A stretch of DNA of 64,000 bases from Cololabis saira (lineage: Eukaryota; Chordata; Actinopteri; Beloniformes; Belonidae), in contig NC_084587.1 in NCBI RefSeq assembly GCF_033807715.1, forward strand, positions 26,267,517 through 26,331,516, in the 5' to 3' direction. Each line of letters starts with the position of its first letter. Positions within the stretch are counted from its first letter, which is position 1. The translations under genes and the position numbers were made by a program. Of the stretch, positions 27,200 to 60,725 are shown in pieces. Under the pieces are notes generated by a model. The model did no database searches and was not told the DNA's origin. It worked only from the letters and a program-made list of their open reading frames with translations.

Positions 27200-27480
27200 T
27201 GTGGGTAGAACTGGTGCTGGACTTTAGAACAAACACTCACCCACACCATCATTGACCATCCTTGTTACGGACATTGGGGTGGTAAAATCAAACTGATACC
27301 TGGGTATTCTCCTGAGCAATAGACTGGATTGGACTAACAACAACACTGCGCTTCATAAGAAAGGGCTGAGCCGACTCCATCTGCTCAGGAGACTCAGGGT
27401 TTTTGGCATGGCAGGGGATCAGCTGTTCTCTTTGGTGAGGTCTGCTGGGACAGCAGCATTTCAGCTACAGACAAAAAAGA
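27200..27480 (+). mobile_element. Non-LTR retrotransposon RT fragment
   Basis: The plus strand reads YLGILLSNRLDWTNN, ALHKKGLSRLHLLRRLRV, FGMAGDQLFSLV. This is the post-RT segment of CR1/L2-group LINEs (normally YLGVxLxxxLDW). Truncated at both ends. Confidence 0.65.
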
Positions 27481-27779
27481 AAACAATGTTGAATTGTTGA
27501 AATGGTTTGAATTTGGAAGTCACTTTTTAGTCACTTTTTAGCACATTTATAACAATATTTGTTAATGTACAAATATATGAAATAGTCACATTTAAATATT
27601 AAAATTAGAAGAATGTGAAATTAATGTACTTGTATTGGAGGTGGAGGCCAGGCTTTTTTGCTTTTTTTTTAAAATAATGCTCAGCCCTTTACTTTGACAT
27701 CAGCGGAAGTATCCTGATTCCTCCTTTTTAACACCTGTCTTTCATCAATGACATTAATGGGAAAGATGTACAGCAGGCC

Positions 27780-28850
27780 AGGGTAATGAAGGATAGAAAT
27801 TGAAGTTTATTGACAGGTGCCAGAGTACTTTGAAAAAGTGATGAATAAGGAAAATTAAAGAGAACAAAGAGCAGAAGAAATGTCCACTGTGGACCAAGAG
27901 GTAGCAAGGATTAGTAAGACTCAAGTAAAGAGGACATGCAAGAGGATGAAGAGTGGAAAGGCAGTTGGTCCTGATGATGTATAGTAGAGGTATGGAAGCA
28001 TCCAGGAGAGGTGGCAACAGAGTTTATGATCAGGACATTCAACAAGATCTTAGAAAGTGAGAGGATGCCTGAGGAATGGAGGAGATATGTGCTGGTGCTG
28101 ACTTTTAGGAACAAGAGAGATGGGCAGAGTTATAAAGTTTTTGAGCTATACAATGAAGTAATGGGAAAGTGTTGTGGAACTTAGATTAAGGGTAGAAGCA
28201 AGCATTTGTGAACAGCAGTATGATTTCAAGAAAGAGTAGAACAGATGCGATATTTACTTTTAGGATCTTGATGGAGAAGTACAGAAAAGGTGAAAGGGAG
28301 CTGCATTGCTTCTTTGTTTACCCTGAGAAAGCATATGACAGCAGGGAGAGGAGCTCTGCTACTGTATGAGAAAGGGGTAGCAGAGAAGTGAGAAGATTCA
28401 GCAAGAATGAAAGAAAACATGAGTGAGACTTGTGATGTTGTATGGTTAAGAGACGGTGACACTAATGAAAAGAGAGAAGCCAGAGTTGGAAGAAGCAGCA
28501 GTTAAAATGTTGAGATTCTCTTTGGGAGTTACGAGGATGGACAGGATCGGGAACAAGTACTTCAGAGGGACAGCACATGTTGGATGTTTTGGAGAGGAAG
28601 TCAGGGAGGCCGGGCTGAGATAGTTTGGACATGTACAGAATAATTAATATATCGGTAGGAGGATGAGGTTAGAACTGCCAGGAGGGAAACTTAGACGAAG
28701 ACCAAAGAGGAAATGGTTGGTTGTAGTGAAGGAGGACATGAAGTGATTTGGTGGTGAAAGAAGAGGATGCCAAGGATAGGGTCAGATAGAGACGGATGAT
28801 TCACTGTGGTGACCCCTGAAGGGACCAGCTGAAAGGAGAAGAATCATCAT
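27780..28850 (+). pseudogene. RTE-type LINE ORF, decayed
   Basis: Coding traces on the plus strand, broken by stops and deletions, read KRMKSGKAVGPDDV, ESERMPEEWRRYVLV, a trace of the RT region with EKYRKGERELHC, then LRFSLGVTRMDRI, GTAHVGCFG, ELPGGKLRRRPKRKW and a WRQ-like end followed by GDP. The order and wording match the RT and C-terminal parts of fish RTE/BovB-like elements. Most of the RT palm is deleted. Confidence 0.78.
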
Positions 28851-31048
28851 TTATGATAAAGACGCGACAGACATTAACAACATACCTCCACCTGCTAGTT
28901 CTCCAGTGACCAGGATAAGTAGGTTTTTGGTGCTCCGACATCAAAACAAGGTACCGAGTCATCCCAACGAACTACTCAAGCTCAGCTATGTCCCGCGGTG
29001 CTGTGGGCTGAAGTGGCACTGATTTCACATTGGTTTCAGAACTGCAAACAAAAGCACAACTGAGAAAGACGCCTCGAAAACATAGATGGTTTTAGAATTG
29101 ATGGCAAGAAGAGAAAAGATTATGGGATTTGATTCTAGACATTTGATGTTGAACTGACACCAAATAAGTGAGGCATGACAAAATTGCGTGCCGTTTCTTG
29201 GTTTCAGCGTGGTTTCCGTTCTGTTTCTGTGAAAATTTTAAATGTGGCGTAGTGACCAGCTTCGTGCGTAAAACTTGAACATGACTAATCCCATGCCGGT
29301 GAACATGTAAAGCAGTCAGAGGGATTTAAAGCTAAAACTCAGTATCATCAGGCTGAAGATTTGGGCGATGGTTCCCTGTTGGTTCATCCATAAAAGGACT
29401 CATTGCATCTTCTCCCTCTAGGATTTGTTACATTGTTATATTAATAAAAAATAAATAAAAAAGATTGTTCCTGCAACATTTCAAACACTTTCTAAACATA
29501 TGCTACACTTGCAACAAAGGCATCCAGGTATCATCCCAAGTTTTACTTTTGGTAATAAATGCTGTTTGGTCGGCAGATTAAACATATTCTTTTGTTTCCA
29601 AATAAAAATAGAAGGAGGCCAAAACAAAGGCCAGCATATTGAAATGGTTTTACGAACGTTCATTTTAATGTCCATTCAGTACAAGCCGCTCCTACATATA
29701 AAAGACGGCGCATGCATCACACATGTAGTCTTTTCACTTTTATTTGTCCAGGTTGTCCTCTCTTCCTCTCGACCTCCTGCCTTTTGCATAGTAAATCTCC
29801 CCTCTTCCCTCATTTCCTCATCTTGTCTTAATTATGTTATTACTTTAAATACAGGGTGTGACTGGTAGCTGGAGGGAAAGGGAGAAATGAAGCAGGAAAA
29901 GGGAAAAAACAGAGAGAGATTGTGAGGTAAAAGATTGAGAAGATAGGAGAGAAAAATTGGGAAAATAAATTAGGAAAAAAAAGTGGAGCAAATATAGTTC
30001 AGATAGAAACAGGATGAGGCTGAGAGGAATATCACAAGTGTACAGTAACATAAAAACACTTTTAGCGGCAAATCCCATTCTTATTTACACACAGAAACAT
30101 ATACAGACATATAACTCTACAAGTTCATTCATACAGTTTTACTTTTTTGTCAGGGACTCTTGCTCTGAGCTTCATAAAGCAAACTTCAGCTGTGCATATT
30201 CCAACACTATTAGAGATAGCAAATACAGCATTCAGGGTAAAAACTAAAGCTGGATCTGAGCATGGATACTTCAGAACGGAGATGGATGGAAATAGGAGAT
30301 CTCGATTGTTCTTTCCTCTGTGAGGTCAAAAGCAAATGTTTGAAACTACTGTACCAACAGACATGACATGCATAGAGGAGCTCCACCACAACGACTGTAT
30401 AGGCATACACAGCACTAACCCACTGCATACACAGTGCCATAGAGAAAGAGAGAGAAAGCAAGAGAATAAAGACATTTTTACACATCACTGCCAGACTGGC
30501 ATTTTTCCCTCTTTTTTTTGCATCATTTTGGAAGACGAGACGTGCTTAAGACTAAGTTCAAGACCAACTTAGATGTGAGGTTAAAAATCAGGGCCGTCAT
30601 ACTTCTAAATCTTCCTTATGTGCATGAGAGAGAGTTGCATCATGAAATGTTCATGATGCAACACTTTCAGGCTGAAGAGAAGGAGACCAAGTAAGCAAAC
30701 TCTTCACGATCAAAGGAGCACGAAGTTGCACATCTACGGTGATTGTTGACCTGCCGTTTCCTGAAAACCAGCCTGCTGCTGCTTTGTGGTTTAAAGTTAA
30801 ACTCAGTTCTGCTGTAACCACAGCCATCTGCAGGATTTGACTTCTTTTGTTGCTCGTTTTTGTAGATGCAGTGACTTATTATTACCGCTCAAGTCAGGCG
30901 GTGTTGTGCACTGAAGACCTCTTTGTGTGTAAATGAGATATGGTGGCACTGACTGTGGGTCGTGCTACGTTTTTGGATAAATCTTTGATGAAATGTAACC
31001 GGAGGGTGTGCAGTCTTGTCTGAGTCGCATCTGACCGACGGAATCCCC
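28851..31048. other. Downstream flank and probable 3' UTR of prkcb beta-I
   Basis: No exon is seen. The 3' UTR of the beta-I transcript should start at 31048 and run to lower coordinates. A possible AATAAA (sense) lies at 29739-29744 but is weak evidence. Homology to copy A extends to about 30810 (copy A 14460). Confidence 0.45.
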
Positions 31049-50430
<19,382 letters not shown>

Positions 50431-51447
50431 CTGGAAAGGAAAAGGACAGAGGGAAATATTAAGTCTGACTTCCTTGCATAGCCACTGCACAAAACAGCAC
50501 AAATGTGAATAAATCAAACATTGATGTGGCACAAGCCACTCCACAATAAGCAGCTAAAATTTCAGGATTTCTATTTGAAATACTGTTGCTCAGTTAAGAT
50601 GGCTAGATATCTTATAGATTCAACCGTGCACAATCGCACCCCTAACATTACCCCCCGCTTTAGCACCTATAAATGGCAGCAGGCTCTACGCCTTTTGTTT
50701 TCAGTGCAGGTTCCTTATCCCAGCTTGACATCCATCAATGAAGTAAGTGACTAAAATAAAGACTTTTGATACTTTCAGACATGACTACCGATTACCTTTA
50801 TAAAAATAAATCAACCTAAATTAGAGTGACAAGAACTGCTTACGATTTCAAAATGCTCACTCATTGGTGATAAACATTTAATATATAAATATTTATATAT
50901 ATATATATTTTTTTTAAATCAAGAACCTAGCCTATAAAAAAAACAAAACAAAAAAACCCCCCACAATTTTCATGTCTTCAACCTAACATGTTGAAAGCAT
51001 TGAAAGCACACATTTTGTCCAAGAAACTTTTATGTAGTTTGAAGAAATAAGTAATTCCTACATTTCTGATGATTTTACTTAAATGACTGTGTTGCTCAGT
51101 CCATGTCGTAATGGAGAAATTCGATTCATTAGGTCAGTTGACATCAAATCTACTAAGAGTTTTAAGGTACTTGACAGTTCTGTGCTGCCCTGCTCTTTCT
51201 AAAACTGTATTCAACTTGTTTGATGGAAAAGCAAACTTCTTTTTTCTGTTTTTAGCATGTAATAAATGTATTGTTGTTCTTTTCCTTTTTAAAACATTAG
51301 ACTTGAAAGTTGCCACTATTGCAAACAACTTATTTGTAACTTTCCGTCTTGAAATCTGAAGCAATACTTCTCAGTTTTATTCCGAGAAACTCGTTTCATT
51401 ATTTCTTGTAAATTCAGAGCATTTAAAAATACCATGCCCACGCCCGT

Positions 51448-51640
51448 TAATGCAAACCATTAAATATCCCATTTTTCACCAGGCCTGGCTTGCATGCAAA
51501 ATTTGGTTTCTTTTGGGGCACGTTTAGGGGGGCAAAAAGGCCCTCCTTACGTTGCAAAAAGAAAGAAAGAAAAAAGAAAGAGAAAAGAATTCCTACAGAT
51601 ACAATAGGGCCTTCGCACTGTAAGTGCTCGGGCCCTAATA
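51448..51640. repeat. Dispersed fish repeat, truncated copy
   Basis: Carries ggcctggcttgcatgcaaaa, ggcaaaaaggccctcctt and ends gtaagtgctcgggccctaa. The same wording ends the longer copy at 62735-63355. Confidence 0.75.
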
Positions 51641-51724
51641 ATGCATTGTTTATTTGTTTGTTTACATGACATAAGCTGAATAGAAACTTCACCTTGATAC
51701 ACAAAACGGTTTGGGTTTTCTTAA

Positions 51725-52659
51725 TGCAGCACAATGTAACTTTCAGCTTTTGATGAGTTTGGCGGCTCCTTTGGACAAAAGCGGTAGTGCTTTACCAGAA
51801 AGAACTACATTTCCCATGAGCACCAGCGCGTACTGCTGGAAAGATCCTGTCCCCGTCGCAGGCATTTGTTTTGATAGTGAATGAAATAAGACGGGACAGA
51901 CTTTCAAAACTACTTTTCTGTTTTCAGCGGTCGTTTGCAGGATGGATAGCAAAGAGGTAATGTACGGTATCTATTTATGGCTAAACAATATAATATGATA
52001 TATAAGTTCAACTTGGATTTATTAGTGAAGTGTTTCAGCGAGATAATGCGTCGCAAACTACAAACGTTTTTTTAGAGGGACTTCGTCATAAATTAGTAGT
52101 CCAACATAATTACTGACAAAATAAAAAAATACTTTATAACCTATGAATAACTGAATGCCCATTCCTTATATTTTGCAGATCAGCCCTGCACAATTTTACA
52201 GTTGAAAAATACTAGAACCCAAGACGAATCCCCTGTATGTGAAAACATTCTAGAACTCTACATTTACATATGTTTCATAACAATTCTGTCTCTGTGAGTG
52301 AACGCCGGGCCAATGTTTATTCATTTATATATATGCTTTTTTTTTTTTTCTGGGCATTTAGCTTGGTACTCTCCCGCTTTCTTTTTTTTGCCTCCTCCGA
52401 TAAAACTTTAATTTTCTTCGTTTTTCTTCGAGGGGGGAGTGACGTATGCCGTAAAGCAGTCAAAGCCGTAAAAATGTGTAGTTTTTTTTAGTGTGGAAGG
52501 GTTCCTACCATGCACCTCAAAGTTACAAAGTGCCAGTGAAAGTGATACAGACCCCCTCAGACCATGACAGAGATGTCATTAAACCTGTTGGAAGTTCATG
52601 TACCATCACAATGACTCTGGAAATATGATATTATGGTAGAAAAGTTACATAGTGCTGCT
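51725..52659. mobile_element. TTAA-flanked non-autonomous transposon, 935 bp
   Basis: TTAA at 51721-51724 and 52660-52663. The left end TGCAGCACAATGTAACTT and the right end (reverse-complemented) AGCAGCACTATGTAACTT are inverted repeats. The ends do not fit AGGRR, so it may be a different TTAA family (piggyBac or another Kolobok group). Confidence 0.72.
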
Positions 52660-54445
52660 TTAAGTGTATTTCACATTCATGACAACTGTTTTATGTGCTT
52701 CATCAGGCTAAATCATATAACTATCGTGCAGTTACAGACTGCAGCAAACAAGCTGTGGGCTGGCCTTGTAGGATTCAGAGGAGAAGGCTGGGTTAGCCAC
52801 CTCCACCCCTGCGCCGTTCCTCACTCCCGTGTCATTCACAAGGTCCAGCTGACGGCTGGAGTCCTATCACTGCTGTGAGCTTTTCAAACTGTGCCACCCA
52901 TAGATCTTTACACGTAGATGCCTCACTGAGCGCTGAATCTCACGACCCCGCTGTCGCCATCTTGCATGTAGCAAAAAGTCTCTGCCCCATGTTATAAATA
53001 AATGTATTGCTTGATATAAATGTTTATTTCTGTTACAAAATTGGACATTTTAACATTAGAGTTAATGGAGATTCCAAAGGCCTAAAAAAAACTGACTTTA
53101 AAACTACCTAATGAAAACCTATGGATGACATCACAGAGGCTTTGTCTACTTCCCTTTAGACAGTCTATGGTTCATGTTCATGAAAATGATAGATATTCAA
53201 ATGCGTTATACTGTATACTGTAAATGGATGGAGGGACACAACAACTGTATTCCTATAAAAGTTTTGAGATAATTCAATCATTGTATTGATTAACTAAAGT
53301 TCCATAATATCTTATCTTCATGTTGGACATCATGTGTTACTGTTGCAATAGCCCTACTTGATTTATCCTGTTTAGATAAAGCATTGTTATTAACTTTTTT
53401 GGATAATGTAGATGCTATCTTTTAGCAGTCTGCACTTCAATTGCAAATATTCAATTTGAAAACAACATCAACCCAACCCCCCCAATAATATTGGCATCGA
53501 TATCATTTATCTCAATTAAAATGCTCAACGCTGTGAGGTATCATGATCAGTTATGTTGTTTTACTTGAGGGGTTGAAACATGGTTTTACAGCAACTCACT
53601 GCTGAACAGAGTCTTTCACATCATCAGGAATAATGCTGTTATTGTTTGACGTATACATGTCTGTCACCTGACACAGCTGGCTGAATGTTATCCAGTCATA
53701 AGCAATAACACATGGATTCAAGGACAAATGGATGATTTCCTCTTCCTGATTTGCATGGTGGTTGGCAAACAACCCGGTTAATTTCTCTTGCGTCAGTTTA
53801 AGTAGAACGCTGCAGTGACACATCCAGGCGGTCTCATGAACATTCAACAGTTTAAGCCAGCGCAAAAGTTCGTCAGAGTGCAGAGTTCATTTTTGGTGAT
53901 TCATTTTGCAGCATTTTTACTAGTAAGCTTGCTGCTTTATTTCATGATTGTGATGTTTTTACTGTAATTATGCACCCCCATGACAAACACTTCATAAAGT
54001 GTTTACTGAGTCAGTCAGTGACTACAGAGTTAATTTTCTTAAGATTAAAACTGCAGACTGTGCAGGAAGGCCTTTTTAAAAAATAAATAATTTTGCAATG
54101 ATAAAAATCCCTTGCATTGTCAGTGGTAATTATATATATATTTTTAATTAGAGTGATTGGCAGCACCATGCTTATGTGGCAGAGCTGCTCTGACTCTGGT
54201 TGCAACAGCACCCTTAATGGTACGTAAACCATACATCACAGCTGCACATAAAGGTGGTGAAGAGTCGAACTGGCTACTTGTGGCAGGTTTCTTTGCCAAC
54301 TATCTTGCGCAATACAGTGTGAGGAAGTACACACCCACACCCACACCCACTTAAGGTGAAGACCACTCTATGAAAGTAAACAGAACCATTAACTTTTCCA
54401 TGAAAATGACCACCAGGAAAACTGTTCAACAAGAGGATGAATTAA

Positions 54446-55326
54446 AGGGGACCAATTATGAAAAACAATTTTTTTCTTGCTTTAACATATATAAAGTGGT
54501 CTCCCCTCAGCCTGCCGACTCAGAGAAGGAGGAAAGCAACCAAATTCTGCAGTGTCTGTACAGCCGCCCGGATGAGCCGTCCAGTGTGATGTGGCTTCTA
54601 CGAGCCGTTCAGATTCTGCTCCCTTTCGTTACGTAACCAAAATGCAAACCACGCCCACAACTAAACATTGTGTCCTTCATAACTGCTTACGAGCGTCCGA
54701 CTATCGCGTCACACTGAGTGACATCGGAAACTCTCTGTCCATCTCCCTCCAGCCAGCTACCACTTTATTGAGGTTTTTGTAGTGAAATGAGGAGGTACAG
54801 TATCATAGAGATAACTTCTCATTTCAACTAACTGGATCAGCCGTTCCTCATCTATGACTGTCTCCGACAGCGCTTTCAACCGGCTTTCAACGCGAGCGAC
54901 AGGAAGAAAATAGAAGCGGGGCGTCCGACAATGTCAGCTCAAAACGGCGCGCCGCGTCACACCGCGTCGCTCGCGGCTAGTTAGGACAGTCAAATAGAAA
55001 ATAAAGCAATGGAATTGATTTTGTCGCTGACGCTCGCTCGCATCGGATGCAGTTATGACACGGTGTAACTCCACCAGCCGGAGCTTCCGTCATTTTTTCG
55101 TAGCGGTGTATCGCGTCATTCGGGCAGCCAATCAGCACAGAGCCTCATTATCATAGCCTCCCCTCCCACTCAGAATCCCTCATAGATAATGAGGTTAGAG
55201 AATGGGATGATAAAGACATGGTTTAGAGGCTGAATTTCTAATTTATTTAGCAAAAACAATCAAAAGCTTGTTTTTAAGACATTCAAAGCCTTTAAAATAG
55301 TTATTAGATGCCATACTAGGTCCCCT
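54446..55326. mobile_element. T2/Kolobok-type non-autonomous transposon, 881 bp
   Basis: TTAA at 54442-54445 and 55327-55330. Left end AGGGGACCAATTATG, right end (reverse-complemented) AGGGGACCTAGTATG. TTAA-AGGRR signature on both sides. GC-rich interior without transposase. Confidence 0.82.
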
Positions 55327-55459
55327 TTAACATGCAGTTCACCAATTTGTTCAATTAGATCAATCAATTCAAATATGCCAGAAGGTAAATTGTGACAATA
55401 ATCAAGAGGAAATTTCAATAGTCTTCGTAAGTTACTCCTGACAATCTTTTGTGGTAGGT

Positions 55460-56110
55460 CCTAAGTAAGTTGGGGGAATCTGAACCCAATACTTTATTGC
55501 ACATTGTTAGAGGGCATTCAAACTGCATGGTTTCCAATCATGAACATTTACTATGAGCCACCTCCATTCTCAAGAGGATTAAAATCTGAGCTCTGAAAGA
55601 GCCACTCCAGGATCTTCATTTTGGTGTCCTTCAGAAGGTTTTGGACAGAAATACATATGAAATACATATTTCAGGTCATTGTCTTTTTTGGATGACCAAC
55701 CCATTACCTTAAGCTACTGTAGACTGGCAACAGATGTCTTTCAATTACTCCCCAGAATATCTACATAACCCTCTTGTGTCCCGAATGGCATCATGACAAG
55801 GTTCCCTGTTCCTGAAACTGAAAAAACAGCCCCACAGCATGATGCTTCTACCATCATGTTTCAGTGTAAGAAATTCGTTTTTTGGATTAAAATTCCAAAT
55901 ACAAGTAGCACCCATCTGCACACACAGCTCAAGTTTGGACTCATTAGACCAAAGGGCAGAATGTCGTCCACATGATTTAGGAGCCCTAGCAAATGATCTC
56001 AAAAGGCAACTGCGATAAAGAGCACTCGCAACAGTCTTTATGAAACACCAAGTCCAGATGAATTCAGTTCAGCAAAGGTCATCTTTGAACACATCCACAG
56101 ATTCTCATTG
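55460..56110 (-). pseudogene. Tc1/mariner transposase relic
   Basis: The longest piece (55745-56002) reads ALWSNESKLELCVQMGAT then LTLKHDGRSIMLWGCFFS. This is a damaged form of the Tc1 transposase core (normally WSDESK...VKHGGGSIMVWGCF). Flanking frames show further traces, such as SSKKDNDLKYV in place of QDNDPKHTS. Several stops; inactive. Confidence 0.8.
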
Positions 56111-56824
56111 ACATCTCTCCCTTCCCATAATAGTAAAAATGTACATTCATTCATACATATTGCCTGATGCTGATCCATACATCCTCCATTCTACAAGGGT
56201 TTGCAATAGTACCCAAGTACAAAATTAGGACACTTATTTCTACAAGAAATTTGTTGTAACTACGGCCAGTTCCTAAAAATCAATAACATGCTCACGAACA
56301 CACACAGGGTGACATTACTTAGGTGTAATCTTAATTATTCACCTTTTCATTACATTTTCATGAAGCACCATGGCAACTGCAGGGAGTTTCCACAGGTTTC
56401 ATGAAGTTCAGTAACACAGTGCTCATGTTTGTCCTCATGTGTGTGCTCCTTTATGCAGGACTAAGGCCAGGTTACATTAGGCAATTTTGTTTCAGACCAA
56501 AAACACAAACAGTAGTAGCTTTCGGAGAACTTGGCTGAACCCTATCTATATATAGCACCACATATAATGCAAATGACCTGAAAGACTGCAAGTAGGGGGA
56601 GTGCAAAATGAAAGAGAGAAAGATAAGACAGAGAGAACATGAGTTTTACACTTTTAAAAGTATGGGCATTTGTGGAAAGAACTTCAATGCACTGGTTGGG
56701 GGACTTGATTTAATGCTCCAGGTCAAAGTCAGGTTTAGGTGTGCACAACGGTAAGAGTTCATTTCAATTCTAAGTTTTGGGGAAGCAATGCATTATTTCA
56801 ATGAGGAGCCGCACAGAGACGAGA

Positions 56825-56827
<3 letters not shown>

Positions 56828-56888
<61 letters not shown>
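56828..56888. repeat. (GT)n microsatellite
   Basis: About 30 GT units; (CA)n on the prkcb sense strand. Confidence 0.97.
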
Positions 56889-56891
<3 letters not shown>

Positions 56892-57774
56892 AGCCACAGC
56901 TGGGTTTAAGGCAAAGGGAAGGGGGTGGAGATTTATTTATGGGGTTGCAACTAGAGCAGCCGAAAACATTGAAAAATACAGGTTCACTTAAAGCTTTCTG
57001 CTCATAAATCTCCTCCGTCACTGACACAACACTCACATACAGTATACACAACTGAAAAGACAGGCCTAGTGACCTGGCTGGGAGGTCTTTACTTTGTTGC
57101 TTAGCAACCAGGCTAAACCTTACAGTCGAGATGACACAAACCGCAACATTTTATCTGATTGACAGCAAATCAGACACTATCCAGAAAAAGATTCCTGCCA
57201 TAAACAGCCAGGACGAACAGCATGACAACAGTTTCACATCAACAGGACTGTTGGGAAATTCCTCCATCTTGAATGGCTCCCAGCCTACACACCACAGATG
57301 GAGACACTCGTGATAATCATTCAGGCCTGTCAAGGCCTGAATAAAGACAAATACAACTGCTACTGAATTGATCTCTAATGCTGCATTCATGTCATGTCAC
57401 AGTAATTACGAGCAACCTTTTCAGAGTGTTCACACCTTCTTTAGTGATGACTAAGCGCTGGAAATATCAGGAATTTCTCACTGCTAAGTTCTCTTACTTA
57501 CGCAGTTATAAAAATCACTTCCAAAATGAAGCTTAGTTAATCACATAGCAAAATGGAAAAATAACTAAAAAGCATGTATATGCAGCTGGGTTACTTCTGT
57601 AAAAACAGCAGACATACTACACCTTAGCAGAGAAGATTTGGGAAATCTTTTATGGGTGCAACCAACATACTCAGCTCTGCTGCTCATCCCACAAATGCAT
57701 GTTTCTTACAAAAGAGTAACCATTTAAAAGCGATATAAACAGGCTTTCCAGCAGTGTAAGATTAATTGTCAATA

Positions 57775-58290
57775 GGGGTGCAAAAATAAGTCGACATTGT
57801 TGACAAAAATCGATAATAAAAATAGTTGCCAACAAATTGAATTGTTCACTGTTCACAGCAAAAGAAAAATCTGTGCGGCATCACCTTACGTTCTTTCTCT
57901 GCTGAGAATTGCGTATTCGCAATAGCGTTCAGCTTCTATTGTGACCACTCGTGTTTTTCAACACAGTGAGCCGTAACCCTCCCTTCCCTTTCCTATCCCT
58001 GCTGAGAGTTGCAATGCGCGAAAGAGTGCGCGAAAGAGCAGCACCAGGTAAAAGATATGGCGGCGGCCAATGCAACACCACGGCAACTGGCAGTAAAGTT
58101 CATTTTTGAATGAAGTGTCCACGTTTCATGTATTTCATTTTTAATTAACACATCATTCAAACAACCTCATGTACAAATTAAAAGCTGAGAGCTAAATTAG
58201 AGCCAATTAATAATGAGGTTCATAATCCGATTAGTCATCTAATCATTTCAATGGTCGATGACTAATCGACTATCAGAATAGAATAATATT
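57775..58290. mobile_element. hAT-like repeat remnant
   Basis: Segments such as caacctcatgtacaaattaa and cgatgactaatcgactat recur in inverted orientation at 60575-60720 (agtcatcgactata, ttacatgaggttgtttaaat). They are typical of ends and arms of a fish hAT family, but I cannot set exact boundaries. Confidence 0.5.
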
Positions 58291-60571
58291 AGTTGCAGAC
58301 TTAATTGCCAAGAAGCATTGTTACAACAAAGAAATAATCTACCAAATACAAATTTCCTTACTTTTTGTGCTAAGTTTTGAAAAGAAAGAAGACATTTTAA
58401 CAAATTGGGTTCCAAACATCCATCATAACACTAAATTTGATCAGTCAGTCTCATAGTGTTCAGAAAGAGCAGTCTCAAAGATGCTTTACCAACCTGCAAA
58501 ACTGCCCCATAGCTGCCAGATGTTCAATTACACCTGTGCTGGCTTTTAGAGCAACAGAGAAGAATTGGGACTCTGTTCATAAAAACTAAATAGCATTGGA
58601 TGGTGCACAGAAATCAACACTCACTGATGCCATTATCTTCAACAGTATCAGGACCAGTACTAGTATTTCCTATAATGGTATCGGGAAAAACTGGTATTCT
58701 AAGATAATTGTAAGATCCCTATCTGACTACCATTCCCTTACAACACAGTTTTTATATCCACTACATTGTGAAACAACCAATGCATGAGATTATTTAAGTA
58801 CATGAACCACCATATTCACTAGTTTGCCTCTATTATGTTTGTGGCTGCTTCAACCAAGAATGTCCACAGATTCCTTAAAGCAATGTCACAATTCTGATCA
58901 TGCAATGTTCAAAGAAACAACACATCTGTGTTGAGTATCTTGGGTCCACGTGATATATGACATTGCTAAATCCTATATCCTAGACTGCAAAAAACAGCTA
59001 ATTGGTATATTTGACAAAAAAAAAGATAAAAACAAAAGAAAACATTAGCCAATATTCAGATGTGTTTGCGCTAAACAGGATATTTAAGAACATCTACCTT
59101 CTTCATTCAGACGCTGACTGGCTGCTTCTGTCACCTACCTCTTCATTCCTATTTACATATTCAAACCTCTTAAAGAGCTGCAGGTACGAACAGTTTGGGT
59201 CAGGAGCCAGTTGGCAAGTCCTGACTGATATAGAACAGCGCAAACCAAAATATGTCCAGCTCTCTTGCCCCACCCAGCCCCGGACTCATGAAACAGAATC
59301 CATGACAACCAGTGATAGATCTAGCATCAATGTCTAAATCTCTGTGTTCCGCTGGGCATACTTATGTAAAGATTGATTTGGATATCTGACTACATGTTTT
59401 GACACCATGAAATCACAAAAACGTTGCACTGGGCCACAAACAAAAATAAGGGCAGGGTTCCAGCAACATATAACAAGATCTTTACATTTGTAATTTCCAA
59501 ATAACTTCTGGAAGCATCAGCCTACTTAAAAATTAGCACACAGCAAAAATCTATCACCATTCCTGATTTATTACCAGTTAGGAATCTCTCAACCAATGGC
59601 AGCCAAAAGTGTCAAACTTCACCAACAACCAGATACAGTGATAGTCACCAGAGGCCTCCCCAGATCTACTCAGTTTTAAGGAACCAAGATATGGTTTTGT
59701 CTTACTGCCATGTTAAACAGATAATCTGGTGCCACTGTCACCACACTATGAACTGAAATGAAGAGAAAGAGGGCTTTGTTGTTGATGGCAGGATCTATTT
59801 GACCTGTCTTTTCCACCACACAGTGGAATGCAAATAAAAAGGAAGCAGAAATGGCTAGAAAGTAAGGCTGGGATTTAAATATTTGTTATGAGAAGGAAAC
59901 AACAGGGACTAAACAAAACCTTTAGGTCATTTTGGAAATAGATTATACAATGTAAATGTAAATAATAAAGTACACCGTATTTTAGTGAAAATGCTTTACT
60001 AATCAATCATTCATTGAAGCATCATATGACCCCACTTAAAATAAATCTTAAGTATTGTTTTTAAGGATCAATAAGCAGGGGGGGGATTAACTATAATTCC
60101 TCTTCTGCTGAATTTCAAACCTTTAAGGGAGACCACTTTATTTATTTTTTTATTTGGATTCAATATATATTTGAATCAACAATGAAAGACAGCTGGTGCT
60201 GCAAGCTGTACAAGCTTTATTTTGTACTCTAGTGGGCTTTATTATCTTCATAGTATTGAATATGCTCAGCAGGGTGATGTTCTCCCAGTGTTGAATTAAG
60301 CTGTTGTCCCACTCCTTTTGGTGGTTATTCCTCCACAAAATACAGTGTTTTTACCTACTGGCTGTATAACCCAAAGGTAAATAGGTTGATCTTGCAGCAG
60401 ATGCACGTTTTCTTGTTTATATATGAGAGTGAAGGTAAAAGTGCCCTACACCAGCCCTATTGACAGTCTAATCTAACAGACTTTATTAGGACCTGAGAGG
60501 GATTCTGTCACAGAGGACTAAAATCAGACAGTGAAGCACAGAGACAAAAACAGATGTCGTGTGTGCTTTTG

Positions 60572-60725
60572 ATTAGGACTGCAACTAATTAGTCATCGAC
60601 TATAGAAACAATTACTTGACTAATTGGATTAGTAATGGATTAGTAAAAGTTATTAAATGGCTCTTATTGAGCTCACAGCTTTTACATGAGGTTGTTTAAA
60701 TGATGTGCTAATTAAAAATAAAGAC
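60572..60725. mobile_element. hAT-like repeat remnant, inverted relative to 57775-58290
   Basis: Starts taggactgcaactaattagt, a hAT terminal wording, followed by the inverted counterpart of 58100-58290. The far end was not found. Confidence 0.5.
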
